Source: Saccoglossus kowalevskii
Lineage: Eukaryota > Hemichordata > Enteropneusta > Harrimaniidae
Reading direction: 5' to 3'
DNA: 62,354 bases
Assembly: GCF_000003605.2 (NCBI RefSeq)
Contig: NW_003120867.1
Span: 1 to 62,354 of the forward strand
The position numbers and the translations under genes were made by a program. This document shows positions 13,471 to 26,240 of the stretch, one piece after another. The notes below the pieces were generated by a model. The model was not told where the DNA came from, searched no databases, and worked only from the letters and a program-made list of their open reading frames with translations. How positions within the stretch are numbered: position 1 is the stretch's first letter; each line of letters opens with the position of its first letter.

Positions 13471-14439
13471 GATGGCATTGGTGACAAAATTGTACATGAG
13501 TTGCTTATGCTGTGGTAACATAATGTTACGACTTGATGGCATTGGTGACAAATGGTACAGGAGTTGCTAATGCTGTGGTAACATCCCGTTATGACTTGAT
13601 GGCATTGGTGACAAATGGTACAGGAGTTGCTAATGCTGTGGTAACATCCCGTTATGACTTGATGGCATTGCTGACAAAATTGTACAGGAGTTGCTAATGC
13701 TGTGGTAACATCCTGTTATGACTTGATGGCATTGGTGACAAATGGTACAGGAGTTGCTAATGCTGTGGTAACATCCCGTTATGACTTGATGGCATTGCTG
13801 ACAAAATTGTACAGGAGTTGCTAATGCTGTGATAACATCCTGTTTTGACTTGATGGCATTGGTGACAAATGGTACATGAGTTGCTAATGCTGTGGTAACA
13901 TCCTGTTATGACTTGATGGCATTGGTGACAAATGGTATATGAGTTGCTAATGCTGTGGTAACATCCTGTTATGACTTGATGGCATTGGTGACAAAATTGT
14001 ACAGGAGTTGCTAATGCTGTGGTAACATCCTGCCATGACTTGATGGCATTGGTGACAAAATTGTAACAGGAGTTACTAATGCTGTGGTAACATCCTGTTT
14101 ATGACTTGATTGGCATTGGTGACACAATTGTACAGGAGTTGCTAATGCTGTGGTAACATCCTGTTATTTCTTGATGGCATTGGTGACAACATTGTACTGG
14201 AGTTGCTAATGCTGTGATAACATCATGTTATGACTTGATGGCTTTGGTGACAAAATTGTACATGAGTTACTAATGCTGTGGTACATCCTGTTATGACTTG
14301 ATGGCATTGGTGACAAAATTGTACATGAGTTGCTAATACTGTGGTAACATCCTGTTATGACTTGATGGCATTGGTGACAAAATTATACAGGAGTTGCTAA
14401 TGCTGTGGTAACATCCTGTTATGACTTGATGGCATTGGT

Positions 14440-14890
14440 GACAGAATTGTACAGGAGTTGCTAATGCTGTGGTGACATCCCGTTATGAGTTTGTGGCATT
14501 GGTGACAAAATTGTACAGGAGTTGCTAATGCTGTGGTAACATCCTGTTATGACATGATGGCATTGGTGACAAAATTGTACAGGAGTTGCTAATGCTGTGA
14601 TAACATCCTGTTATGACTTGATGGCATTGGTGACAAAATTGTACATGAGTTGCTAATGCTGTGGTAACATCCTGTTATGACTTGATGGCATTGGTGACAA
14701 AATTGTACAGGAGTTGCTAATGCTGTGGTGACATCCCGTTATGAGTTTGTGGCATTGGTGACAAAATTGTACAGGAGTTGCTAATGCTGTGGTAACATCC
14801 TGTTATGACATGATGGCATTGGTGACAAAATTGTACAGGAGTTGCTAATGCTGTGATAACATCCTGTTATGACTTGATGGCATTGGTGAC
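14440..14890 (+). repeat. Tandem duplication of a four-unit block with GACAGAATTG or GTGGTGACATCCCG
   Basis: The order GTGGTGACATCCCG with GAGTTTGTGG, then TTATGACATG, then CTGTGATAACATCC appears at about 14470-14640 and again at 14728-14890. The spacing is close to 256 bp, four units. A third copy lies at 40150-40330. Confidence 0.75.
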
Positions 14891-15080
14891 AAAATTGTAC
14901 AGGAGATGTTAATACTGTGGTAACATCCTGTTATTTCTTGATGGCATTGGTGACAAAATTGTACAGGAGTTGCTAATGCTGTGGTAACATCATGTTATGA
15001 CTTGATAGCATTGGTGACAAATGGTACAGGAGTTGCTAATGTTGTGGTAACATCCTGTTATGACTTGATGGCATTGGTGA
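14702..15080 (+). repeat. Block C1, about 375 bp, near-identical to 40131-40510
   Basis: Both copies run through GTGGTGACATCCCGTTATG, GAGTTTGTGG, CTGTGATAACATCC, GGAGATGTTAATACTG, TTATTTCTTGATGG, ACATCATGTTATG, GATAGC and AATGTTGTGG. The shared AGATGTTAATACTG (14904 and 40333) appears nowhere else that I noticed. The offset is 25,429 bp. Confidence 0.8.
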
Positions 15081-16375
15081 CAAAATTGTACAGGAGTTGC
15101 TAATGCTGTGATAACATCCTGTTATGACTTGATGGCATTGGTGACAAAATTGTACATGAGTTGCTAATACTGTGGTAACATCCTGTTATGACTTGATGGC
15201 ATTGGTGACAAAATTATACAGGAGTTGCTAATGCTGTGGTAACATCCTGTTATGACTTGATGGCATTGGTGACAGAATTGTACAGGAGTTGCTAATGCTG
15301 TGGTGACATCCCGTTATGACTTGATGGCATTGGTGACAAAATTATACAGGAGTTGCTAATGCTGTGGTAACATCCTGTTATGACTTGATGGCATTGCTGA
15401 CAAAATTGTACAGGAGTTGCTAATGCTGTGGTAACACCCTGTTATGACTTGATGGCATAGCTGACAAAATTGTACAGGAGTTGCTAATACTGTGGTAACA
15501 TCCCGTTATGACTTGATGGCATTGGTGACAAAATTATACAGGAGTTGCTAATGCTGTGGTAACATCCTGTTATGACTTGATGGCATTGGTGACAGAATTG
15601 TACAGGAGTTGCTAATGCTGTGGTAACATCCCGTTATGACTTGATGGCATTGGTGACAAATAATACAGGAGTTGCTAATGCTGTGGTAACATCCCGTTAT
15701 GAGTTTGTGGCATTGGTGACAAAATTGTACAGGAATTGCTAATGCTGTGGTAACATCCTGTTATGACTTGATGGCATTGGTGACAAAATTGTACAGGAGT
15801 TGCTAATGCTGTGGTAACATCCTGTTATGACTTGATGGCATTGGTGAAAAAAATGTACATGTGTTGCTAATGCTGTGGTAACATCCTGTTATGACTTGAT
15901 GGCATTGGTGACAAAATTGTACAGGAGTTGCTAATGCTGTGGTAACATCCCGTTATGACTTGATGGCATTGGTGACAAAATTGTACAGGAGTTGCTAATG
16001 CTGTGGTAACATCCTGTTATGACTTGATGGCATTGGTGAAATAATTGCACAGGAGTTGCTAATGCTGTTTGAACATCCTGGTATGACTTTGTGGCATTGG
16101 TGACAAAATTGTACAGGAGTTGCTAATGCTGTGGTAACATCCTGTTATGAATTGATAGCATTGGTGACAAATGGTACAGGAGTTGATAATGCTGTGGTAA
16201 CATCCTGTTATGACTTGATGGCATTGGTGACAAAATTGTACAGGAGTTGCTAATGCTGTGGTAACATCCTGTTATGACTTGATGGCATTGCTGACAAAAT
16301 TGTACAGGAGTTGCTAATGCTGTGGTAACATCCTGTTATGACTTGATGGCATTGGTGACAAAATTAACAGGAGTT

Positions 16376-16437
16376 GCTAATGACAGGTAACATCATGATA
16401 TAATCGGAGGCTACGGTGACTCATCAGTACAGGAGTT
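16376..16437 (+). repeat. Single strongly diverged 62-bp unit
   Basis: The unit keeps GCTAATG at its start and GTACAGGAGTTG at its end, but the middle reads AATGACAGGTAACATCATG, ATATAATCGGAGG, CTACGGTGAC and TCATCAG. Its neighbours are ordinary (the preceding unit, 16313-16375, is 63 bp with AAATTAACAGG). Register is kept to 62 bp, so this is one decayed copy. Confidence 0.8.
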
Positions 16438-18000
16438 GCTAATGCTGTGGTAACATCCTGTTATGACTTGATGGCATTGGTGACAAAATTGTACATGAGT
16501 TGCTAATGCTGTGGTAACATCCTGTTATGACTTGATGGCATTGGTGACAAAATTGTACAGGAGTTGCTAATGCTGTGGTAACATCCTGTTATGACATGAT
16601 AGCATTGGTGACAACATTGTACAGGAGTTGGTAATGCTGTGGTAACATCCTGTTATGACTTGATGGCATTGGTGACAACATTTTACAGGAGTTGCTAATG
16701 CTGTGGTAACATCCTGTTATGACTTGATGGCATTGGTGACAAAATTGTACAGGAGTTGCTAATGCTGTGGTAACATCCTGTTATGACTTGATGGCATTGC
16801 TGACAAAATTGTACAGGAGTTGCTAATGCTGTGGTAACATGCTGTTATGACTTGATGGCATTGGTGACAAAATTGTACAGGAGTTGCTAATGCTGTGGTA
16901 ACATCCTGTTATTTCTTGATGGCATTGGTGACAACATTGTACAGGAGTTGCTAATGCTGTGGTAACATCCTGCTATGACTTGATGGCATTGGTGACAAAA
17001 TTGTACAGGAGTTGCTAATACTGTGGTAACATCCTGTTATTTCTTGATGGCATTGGTGACAACATTGTACAGGAGTTGCTAATGCTGTTGTAACATCCTG
17101 CTATGACTTGATGGCATTGGTGACAAAATTGTACAGGAGTTGCTAATGCTGTGGTAACATACTGTTATGACATGATGGCTTTGGTGACAAAATTGTACAG
17201 GTGTTGCTAATGCTGTGGTAACATCCTGTTATGACTTGATGGCATTGCTGACAAAATTGTACAGGAGTTGCTAATGCTGTGGTAACATCCTGTTATGACT
17301 TGATGGCATTGGTGACAAAATTTTACAGGAGCTGCTAATGCTGTGGTAACATCCTGTTATGACTTGATGGCATTGGTGACAAAATTGTACAGGAGTTGCT
17401 AATGCTGTGGTAACATCCTGTTATGACTTGATAGCATTGGTGACAAATGGTACATGAGTTGCTAATGCTGTGGTAACATCCTGTTATGACTTTGTGGCAT
17501 TGGTGACAAAATTGTACAGGAGTTGCTAATGCTGTGGTAACATCCTGTTATGACTTGATGGCATTGGTAACAAAATTGTACAGAAGTTGCCAATGCTGTG
17601 TTAACAACCTGTTATGACATGATGGCATTGGTGACAAAATTGTACAGGAGTTGCTAATGCTGTGGTAACATCCTGTTATGGCTTGATGGCATTGGCGACA
17701 AATGGTACAGGAGTTGCTAATGCTGTGGTAACATCCCGTTATGACTTCATGGCATTGCTGACAAAATTGTACATGAGTTGCTAATGCTGTGGTAACATCC
17801 TGTTATGACTTGATGGCATTGGTGACAAATGGTACATGAGTTGCTAATGCTGTGGTAACATCCTGTTATGACATGATGGCATTGGTGACAAAATTGTACA
17901 GGAATTGCTAATGCTGTGGTAACATCCTGTTATGACTTGATGGCATTGGGGACAAAATTGTACAGGAGTTGCTAATGCTGTGGTAACATCCTGTTATGAC

Positions 18001-19250
18001 TTGATGGTATTGGTGACAAAATTGTACAGGAGTTACTAATGCTGTGGTAAAATCCTGTTATGACTTGATGGCATTAGTGACAACATTGTACAGGAGTTGC
18101 TAATGCTGTGGTAACATCCTGTTATGACTTGATAGCATTGTGACAAATGGTACAGGAGTTGCTAATGGTGTGGTAACATCCTGTTATGACTTGATAGCAT
18201 TGGTGACAAATGGTACATGAGTTGCTAATGCTGTGGTAACATCCTGTTATGACTTGATGGCATTGGTGACAAAATTGTAAAGGAGTTGCTAATGCTGTGG
18301 TAACATCCTGTTATGACTTGATGGCATTGGTGACAATATTGTACAGGAGTTGCTAATGCTGTGGTAACATCCTGTTATGAATTGATAGCATTGGTGACAA
18401 ATGGTACAGGAGTTGCTAATGCTGTGGTAACATCCTGTTATGACTTGATGGCATTGGTGACAAAATTGTACATGAGGTGCTAATGCTGTGGTAACATCCT
18501 GTTATGACTTGATGGCATTGGTGACAAATGGTACAGGAGTTGCTAATGCTGTGGTAACATCCCTTTATGACATGATGGCATTGCTGACAAAATTGTACAG
18601 GAGTTGCTAATGCTGTGGTAACATCCTGTTATGACTTGATGGCATTGGTGACACAATTGTACAGGAGTTGCTAATGCTGTGGTAACATCCTGTTATGAGT
18701 TGATGGCATTGGTGACACAATTGTACAGGAGTTGCTAATGCTGTGGTAACATCCTGTTATGAGTTGATGGCATTTGTGACAAAACTGTACAGGAGTTGCT
18801 AATGCTGTGGTAACATCCTGTTATGGCATGATGGCATTGGTGACAAAATTGTACAGGTGTTGCTAATGCTGTTGTAACATCCTGTTATGACTTGATGGCA
18901 TTGCTGACAAAATTGTACAGGAGTTGCTAATGCTGTGGTAACATCCTGTTATGACTTGATGGCATTGGTGACAAAATTGTACAGGAGTTGCTAATGCTGT
19001 GGTAACATCCTGTTATGACTTGATGGTATTGGTGACAAAATTGTACAGGAGTTACTAATGCTGTGGTAAAATCCTGTTATGACTTGATGGCATTAGTGAC
19101 AACATTGTACAGGAGGTGCTAATGCTGTGGTAACATCCTGTTATGATTGATAGCATTGTGACAAATGGTACAGGAGTTGCTAATGGTGTGGTAACATCCT
19201 GTTATGACTTGATAGCATTGGTGACAAATGGTACATGAGTTGCTAATGCT
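18001..19250 (+). repeat. Two copies of the GGTAAAATCC three-unit block, 1,019 bp apart
   Basis: GGTAAAATCC blocks start near 18048 and 19067. Each is preceded by GATGGTATTGG and GGAGTTACTAATG and followed by the short GATAGCATTGTGAC unit (GATTGATAGC in the second) and the AATGGTGTGG unit. Between them lie units with TTATGAGTTGATGG, GGCATTTGTGACAAAACTG and TTATGGCATG, a series also seen around 1850-2000 and in part at 28060-28110. Confidence 0.75.
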
Positions 19251-19660
19251 GTGGTAACATCCTGTTATGACTTGATGGCATTGGTGACAAAATTGTACAG
19301 GAGTTGCTAATGCTGTGGTAACATCCTGTTATGAATTGATGGCATTGGTGACAAATGGTACAGGAGTTGCTAATGCTGTGGTAACATCCCGTTATGACTT
19401 GATGGCATTGCTGACAAAATTGTACAGGAGTTGCTAATGCTGTGGTAACATCCTGTTATGACTTGATGGCATTGGTGACACAATTGTACAGGAGTTGCTA
19501 ATGCTGTGGTAACATCCTGTTATGAGTTGATGGCATTTGTGACAAAATTGTACAGGAGTTGCTAATGCTGTGGTAACATCCTGTTATGACTTGATGGCAT
19601 TGGTGACACAATTGTACAGGAGATGCTAATACTGTGGTAACATCCTGTTATGACTTGATG

Positions 19661-19925
19661 GCATGGGAGACACAATCGTGCAGGAGTAATTAATGGGGTG
19701 ATTACTTCTTGTTATGGATGGATGGATTTGGTACCAAAATTGTACAGGAGTTATTAATAGTTTGATAACTTCCGGTTAGTTCTGGAGGGCATGGGGGCCA
19801 ACATTGTCCAGGAGTTGTTAATGTTGGGTTAATATCCTTATATGACTAGATGGCTTTGGTGACAAATGTTCCATGAGTTGTTAATGCTGGGGTAACTTCC
19901 TTTTATGATTGGATGGCATGGGGGA
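19661..19925 (+). repeat. Island of strongly diverged units
   Basis: About four units differ heavily from the consensus: GCATGGGAGACACAATCG, AATGGGGTGATTACTTC, GGATGGATGGATTTGG, AATAGTTTGATAACTTCC, TCTGGAGGGCATGGGGG and AATATCCTTATATGAC. The unit starts on either side (19625 and 19943) are 318 bp apart, about five units, so the register is intact. The divergence is substitution-led and ends sharply against near-perfect copies on both sides. This fits an old remnant spared by homogenisation; insertion of foreign DNA is unlikely. Confidence 0.85.
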
Positions 19926-20533
19926 CAAATTGTACAGGAGTTGCTAATGCTGTGGTAACATCCTGTTATGTCTTGATGGCATTGGTGACAACATTGTACA
20001 GGAGTTGCTAATGCTGTGGTAACATCCTGTTATGACTTGATGGCATTGGTGACAAATGGTACATGAGTTGCTAATGCTGTGGTAACATCCCGTTATGACT
20101 TGATGGCATTGGTGACAAAATTGTACAGGAGTTGATAATGCTGTGGTAACATCCTGCTATGACTTGATGGCATTGGTAACAAAATTGTACAGGAGTTGCT
20201 AATGCTGTGGTAACATCCTGTTAAGACTTGATAGCATTGATGACAACATTGTACGTGAGTTGCTAATGCTGTGGTAACATCCTGCTAAGACTTGATGGCA
20301 TTGGTGACAAAATTGTACAGGAGTTGCTAATGCTGTGGGAACATCCTGTTATGACTTGATGGGATTGGTGACAACATTATGCACGTGTTGCTAATGCTGT
20401 TGTAACATCCTGCTATGACTTGATGGCATTGCTGACAAAATTGTACAGGAGTTGCTAATGCTGTTGTAACATCCTGTTATGACTTGATGGCATTGGTGAC
20501 AACATTGAACAGGACATGCTAATGCTGTTGTAA

Positions 20534-20680
20534 CATCCTGCTTTGACTTGATGGCATTGGTGACAACATTGTGCAGGAGTTGATAATGCTATTGTAACAT
20601 CCTGCTATGACTTGATGGCATTGCTGATAAAATTGTACAGAAGTTGCTAATGCTCTGGTAACATCATGTTATGACTTGAT
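20534..20680 (+). repeat. CTGCTTTGAC block (copy 2 of 5)
   Basis: The same ordered variants as at 3063 appear here: CTGCTTTGAC, CATTGTGCAGGAG, GATAATGCTATTG, GCTGATAAAATTG and GTACAGAAGTTG. It then departs, with AATGCTCTGG and GATGGAATTGG. Confidence 0.8.
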
Positions 20681-21093
20681 GGAATTGGTGACAAAATTGT
20701 ACAGGAGTTGCTAATACTGTGGTAACATCCTGTTATTTCTTGATGGCATTGGTGACAACATTGTACAGGAGTTGCTAATGCTGTGGTAACATCCTGTTAT
20801 GACTTGATGGCATTGGTGACACAATTGTACAGGAGTTACTAATGCTGTGGTAACATCCTGTTATGACTTGATGGCATTAGTGACAAAATTGTACATGAGT
20901 TGCTATTGCTGTGGTAACATCCTGTTATGACATGATGGCATTGCTGACAAAATTGTACAGGAGTTGCTAATGCTGTGGTAACATCCTGCTATGACTTGAT
21001 GGCATTGCTGACAAAATTGTACAGGAGTTGCTAATGCTGTGGTAACATCCTGTTATGACTTGATAGCATTGGTGACAAATGGTACATGAGTTG

Positions 21094-21465
21094 CTAATGC
21101 TGTGGTAACATCCCGTAATGACTTGATGGCATTGGTGACAAAATTGTACAGGAGTTGCCAATACTGTGGTAACATCCTGTTATGACTTGATGGCATTGGT
21201 GACAAATGGTACATGAGTTGCTAATGCTGTGGTAACATCCTGTTATGACTTGATGGCATTGGTGACAAATGGTACAGGAGTTGCTAATGCTGTGGTAACA
21301 TCCCGTTATGACTTGATGGCATTGCTGACAAAATTGTATAGGAGTTGCTAATGCTGTGGTACATCCTGTTATGACTTGATGGCATTGGTGACAAATGGTA
21401 CATGAGTTGCTAATGCTGTGGTAACATCCTGTTATGACTTGATGGCATTGGTGACAAAATTGCAC
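21094..21465 (+). repeat. Longest run of 63-bp units; hosts the longest, non-coding, reading frame
   Basis: Six successive units are effectively 63 bp, either through ACAAATGGTAC or through the one-base loss in GTGGTACATCC. This keeps one reverse-strand frame open for 123 codons with a 21-residue period (CHQCHQVITGC... type). The frame ends at TAG in CATTAG as soon as a 64-bp unit shifts the phase. No start context, codon bias or non-repeat sequence supports a protein, so it is annotated as repeat only. Confidence 0.85.
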
Positions 21466-21769
21466 AGGAGTTGCTAATGCTGTGGTAACATCGTGCTATG
21501 ACTTGATGGCATTGGTGACACAATTGTACAGGAGTTACTAATGCTGTTGTAAAATCCTGTTATGACTTGATGGCATTAGTGACAACATTGTACAGGAGTT
21601 GCTAATGCTGTGGTAACATCCTGTTATGACTTGATAGCATTGGTGACAAATGGTACAGGAGTTGCTAATGCTGTGGTAACATCCCGTTATGACTTGATGG
21701 CATTGCTGACAAAATTGTACAGGAGTTGCTAATGCTGTGGTAACATCCTGTTATGACTTGATGGCATTG

Positions 21770-23610
21770 GTGACAAAATTGTACGGGAGTTGCTAATGCT
21801 GTGGTAACATCATGTTATGAATTGATGGCATTAGTGACAAAATTGTACAGGAGTTGCTAATGCTGTGGTAACATCCTGTTATGACTTGATGGCATTGGTG
21901 ACACAATTGTACAAGAGTTGATAATGCTGTGGTAACATCCTGTTATGACTTGATGGCATTGGTGACACAATTGTACAGGAGTTGCTAATGCTGTGGTAAC
22001 ATCATGTTATGAATTGATGGCATTAGTGACAAAATTGTACAGGAGTTGCTAATGCTGTGGTAACATCCTGTTATGACTTGATGGCATTGGTGACACAATT
22101 GTACAGGAGTTGCTAATGCTGTGGTAACATCCTGTTATGACTTGATGGCATTGGTGACAAAATTGTACAGGAGTTGCTAATATTGTGGTAACATCCTGTT
22201 ATTTCTTGATGGCATTGGTGACAACATTGTACAGGAGTTGCTAATGCTGTGGTATCATCCTGTTATGACTTGATGGCATTGGTGACAAATGGTACATGAG
22301 TTGCTAATGCTGTGGTAACATTCTGTTATGACTTGATGGCATTGGTGACAAATGGTACAGGAGTTGCTAATGCTGTGGTAACATCCTGTTATGACTTGAT
22401 GGCATTGGTGACAAAATTGTACAGGAGTTGCTAATGCTGTGGTACATCCTGTTAAGACTTGATGGCATTGGTGACACAATTGTACAGGAGTTGCTAATGC
22501 TGTGGTAACATCCTGTTATGACTTGATGGCATTGGTGACAAAATTGTACGGGAGTTGCTAATGCTGTGGTAACATCATGTTATGAATTGATGGCATTAGT
22601 GACAAAATTGTACAGGAGTTGCTAATGCTGTGATAACATCATGTTATGACTTGATGGCATTGGTGACAAAATTGTACAGGAGTTGCTAATACTGTGGTAA
22701 CATCCTGTTATTTCTTGATGGCATTGGTGACAACATTGTACAGGAGTTGCTAATGCTGTGGTAACATCCTGTTATGACTTGATGGCATTGGTGACAAATG
22801 GAACATGAGTTGCTAATGCTGTGGTAACATCCTGATATGACTTGATGGCATTGGTGACAAATGGTACAGGAGTTGCTAATGCTGTGGTAACATCCTGTTA
22901 TGACTTGATGGCATTGGTGACAAAATTGTACATGAGTTGCTAATGCTGTGGTAACATCCTGTTATGACTTGATGGCATTGGTGACAAATGGTACAGGAGT
23001 TGCTAATGCTGTGGTAACATCCCGTTATGACTTGATGGCATTGCTGACAAAATTGTACAGGAGTTGCTAATGCTGTGGTAACATCCTGTTATGACTTGAT
23101 GGCATTGGTGACAAAATTGTACAGGAGTTGTTAATGCTGTGATAACATCATGTTATGACTTGATGGCATTAGTGACAACATTGTGCAGGAGTTGCTAATG
23201 CTGTGGTAACATCCTGTTATGACTTGATAGCATTGGTGACAAATGGTACAGGAGTTGCTAATGCTGTGGAAACATCCCGTTATGACTTGATGGCATTGCT
23301 GACAAAATTGTACAGGAGTTGCTAATGCTGTGGTAACATCCTGTTATGACTTGATGGCATTGGTGACAAAATTGTACGGGAGTTGCTAATGCTGTGGTAA
23401 CATCATGTTATGAATTGATGGCATTAGTGACAAAATTGTACAGGAGTTGCTAATGCTGTGGTAACATCCTGTTATGACTTGATGGCATTGGTGACACAAT
23501 TGTACAGGAGTTGCTAATGCTGTGGTAACATCCTGTTATGACTTGATGGCATTGGTGACAAAATTGTACGGGAGTTGCTAATGCTGTGGTAACATCCTGT
23601 TATGAATTGA
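21770..23610 (+). repeat. Local family with TACGGGAG and ACATCATGTTATGAATTG
   Basis: A rare TACGGGAG ending is followed each time by a unit with GTTATGAATTGATGG and GGCATTAGTGAC, then usually by GGTGACACAATTG. TACGGGAG lies at 21783, 22548, 23376 and 23568. The spacings are 765, 828 and 192 bp, so the last two form a tandem three-unit repeat. I noticed this ending nowhere else in the window, which marks a regional, recent expansion. Confidence 0.8.
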
Positions 23611-24605
23611 TGGCATTAGTGACAAAATTGTACAGGAGTTGCTAATGTTGTGGTAACATCCTGTTATGACTTGATGGCATTGGTGACACAATTGTACAGG
23701 AGATGCTAATACTGTGGTAACATCCTGCTATGACTTGATGTCATTGCTGACAAAATTGTACAGGAGTTGCTAATGCTGTGGTAACATCCTGTTATGACAT
23801 GATGGCATTGCTGACAAAATTGTACAGGAGTTGCTAATGCTGTGGTAACATCCTGCTATGACTTGATGGCATTGCTGACGAAATTGTACAGGAGTTGCTA
23901 ATACTGTGGTAACATCCTGTTATTTCTTGATGGCATTGGTGACAACATTGTACAGGAGTTGCTAATGCTGTGGTATCATCCTGTTATGACTTGATGGCAT
24001 TGGTGACAAATGGTACATGAGTTGCTAATGCTGTGGTAACATCCTGTTATGACTTGATGGCATTGGTGACAAAATTGTACATGAGTTGCTAATGCTGTGG
24101 TAACATCCTGTTATGACTTGATGGCATTGGTGACAAATGGTACAGGAGTTGCTAATGCTGTGGTAATATCCCGTTATGACTTGATGGCATTGCTGACAAA
24201 ATTGTACAGGAGTTGCTAATGCTGTGGTAACATCCTGTTATGACTTGATGGCATTGGTGACAAAATTGTACAGGAGTTGCTAATGCTGTGGTAACATCCT
24301 GTTATGACTTGATGGCATTGGTGACAAAATTGTACAGGAATTGCTAATGGTGTGGTAACACCCTGATATGACTTGATGGCATTGGTGACAAAATTGTACA
24401 GGAGTTGCTAATGCTGTGGTAACATCCTGTTATGACTTGATGGCATTGGTGACAAAATTGTACATGAGTTGCTAATGCTGTTGTAACATCCTGTTATGAC
24501 TTGATGGCATTGGAGACAAAATTTTACAGGAGTTGCTAATGCTGTGGTAACATCCTGTTATGACTTGATGGCATTAGTGACAAAATTGTACAGGAGTTGC
24601 TAATG

Positions 24606-24790
24606 CTGTGGTAACATCCTGTTATGAGTTGATAGCATTGGTGACAAATGGTACAGGAGTTGCTAATGGTGTGGTAACATCCTGTTATGACTTGATAGCA
24701 TTGGTGACAAATGGTACAGGAGTTGCTAATGCTGTGGTAACATCCTGTTATGACTTGATGGCATTGCTGACAAAATTGTACAGGAGATGC
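24606..24790 (+). repeat. Block of 63-bp units with GAGTTGATAGC and AATGGTGTGG (copy 2 of 3)
   Basis: The unit order matches 2871-3051: TTATGAGTTGATAGC, AATGGTGTGG with GATAGC, then the ordinary unit with GCTGAC. It holds one AATGGTGTGG unit, where the copy at 45062-45312 holds two. Confidence 0.8.
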
Positions 24791-25239
24791 TAATGCTGTG
24801 GTAACATCCTGTTATGACTTGATGGCATTGGTGACAAAATTATACAGGAGTTGTTAATGCTGTGGTAACATCCTGTTATGAATTGATAGCATTGGTGACA
24901 AATGGTACAGGAGTTGATAATGCTGTGGTAACATCCTGTTATGACTAAATGGCATTGGTGACAAAATTGTACAGGAATTGCTAATGCTGTGGTAACATCC
25001 TGTTATGACTTGATGGCATTGGTGAAAAATTGTACAGGAGTTGCTAATGCTGTTGTAACATCCTGTTATGACTTGATGGCAATAGTGACAAAATTGTACA
25101 GGAGTTGCTAATGCTGTGGTAACATCCTGTTATGACTTGATGGCATTGGTGACACAATTGTACAGGAGTTGCTAATGCTGTGGTAACATCCTGTTATGAC
25201 ATGATGGCATTGCTGACAAAATTGTACAGGAGTTGCTAA

Positions 25240-26240
25240 TGCTGTGGTAACATCCTGTTATGACTTGATGGCATTGGTAACAAAATTGTACAGGAGTTGC
25301 TAATGCTGTGTTAACAACCTGTTATGACATGATGGCATTGGTGACAAAATTGTACAGGAGTTGCTAATGCTGTGGTAACATCCTGTTATGACTTGATGGC
25401 ATTGGTAACAAAATTGTACAGGAGTTGCTAATGCTGTGTTAACAACCTGTTATGACATGATGGCATTGGTGACAAAATTGTACAGGAGTTGCTAATGCTG
25501 TGGTAACATCCTGTTATGACTTGATGGCATTGGTGACAAAATTGTACAGGAATTGCTAATGGTGTGGTAACATCCTGATATGACTTGATGGCATTGGTGA
25601 CAAAATTGTACAGGAGTTGCTAATGCTGTGGTAACATCCTGTTATGACTTGATGGCATTGGTAACAAAATTGTACAGGAGTTGCTAATGCTGTGTTAACA
25701 ACCTGTTATGACATGATGGCATTGGTGACAAAATTGTACAGGAGTTGCTAATGCTGTGGTAACATCCTGTTATGACTTGATGGCATTGGTGACAAATGGT
25801 ACATGAGTTGCTAATGCTGTGGTAACATCCTGTTATGACTTTGTGGCATTGGTGACAAAATTGTACAGGAGTTGCTAATGCTGTGGTAACATCCTGTTAT
25901 GACTTGATGGCATTGGTGACAAAATTGTACAGGAATTGCTAATGGTGTGGTAACATCCTGATATGACTTGATGGCATTGGTGACAAAATTGTACAGGAGT
26001 TGCTAATGCTGTGGTAACATCCTGTTATGACTTGATGGCATTGGTAACAAAATTGTACAGGAGTTGCTAATGCTGTGTTAACAACCTGTTATGACATGAT
26101 GGCATTGGTGACAAAATTGTACAGGAGTTGTTAATGCTGTGGTAACATCCTGTTATGACTTGATGGCATTGGTGACAAAATTGTACAGGAATTGCTAATG
26201 GTGTGGTAACATCCTGATATGACTTGATGGCATTGGTGAC
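25240..26240 (+). repeat. GTTAACAACC dimer family, cluster 3
   Basis: GTTAACAACC lies at 25310, 25438, 25694 and 26077; the spacings are 128, 256 and 383 bp (one short of three dimers). Units with GGAATTGCTAATGGTGTGG and CCTGATATG lie near 25550, 25940 and 26190. This kilobase is the densest higher-order repeat region in the window. Confidence 0.85.

Noticed and set aside
19661-19925. Transposon or other foreign insertion at the diverged island
   Set aside because: The 64-bp register continues and unit landmarks (ACAGGAGTT, GGTAAC-like, GATGG) are still visible; no terminal repeats or target duplication.
21094-21465. A 123-residue reverse-strand frame with repeated CHQCHQVITGC, resembling a Cys/His-rich repeat protein
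   Set aside because: It is the satellite read in its open reverse frame through 63-bp units and closes at the first 64-bp unit. No non-repeat sequence, start context or domain supports it.
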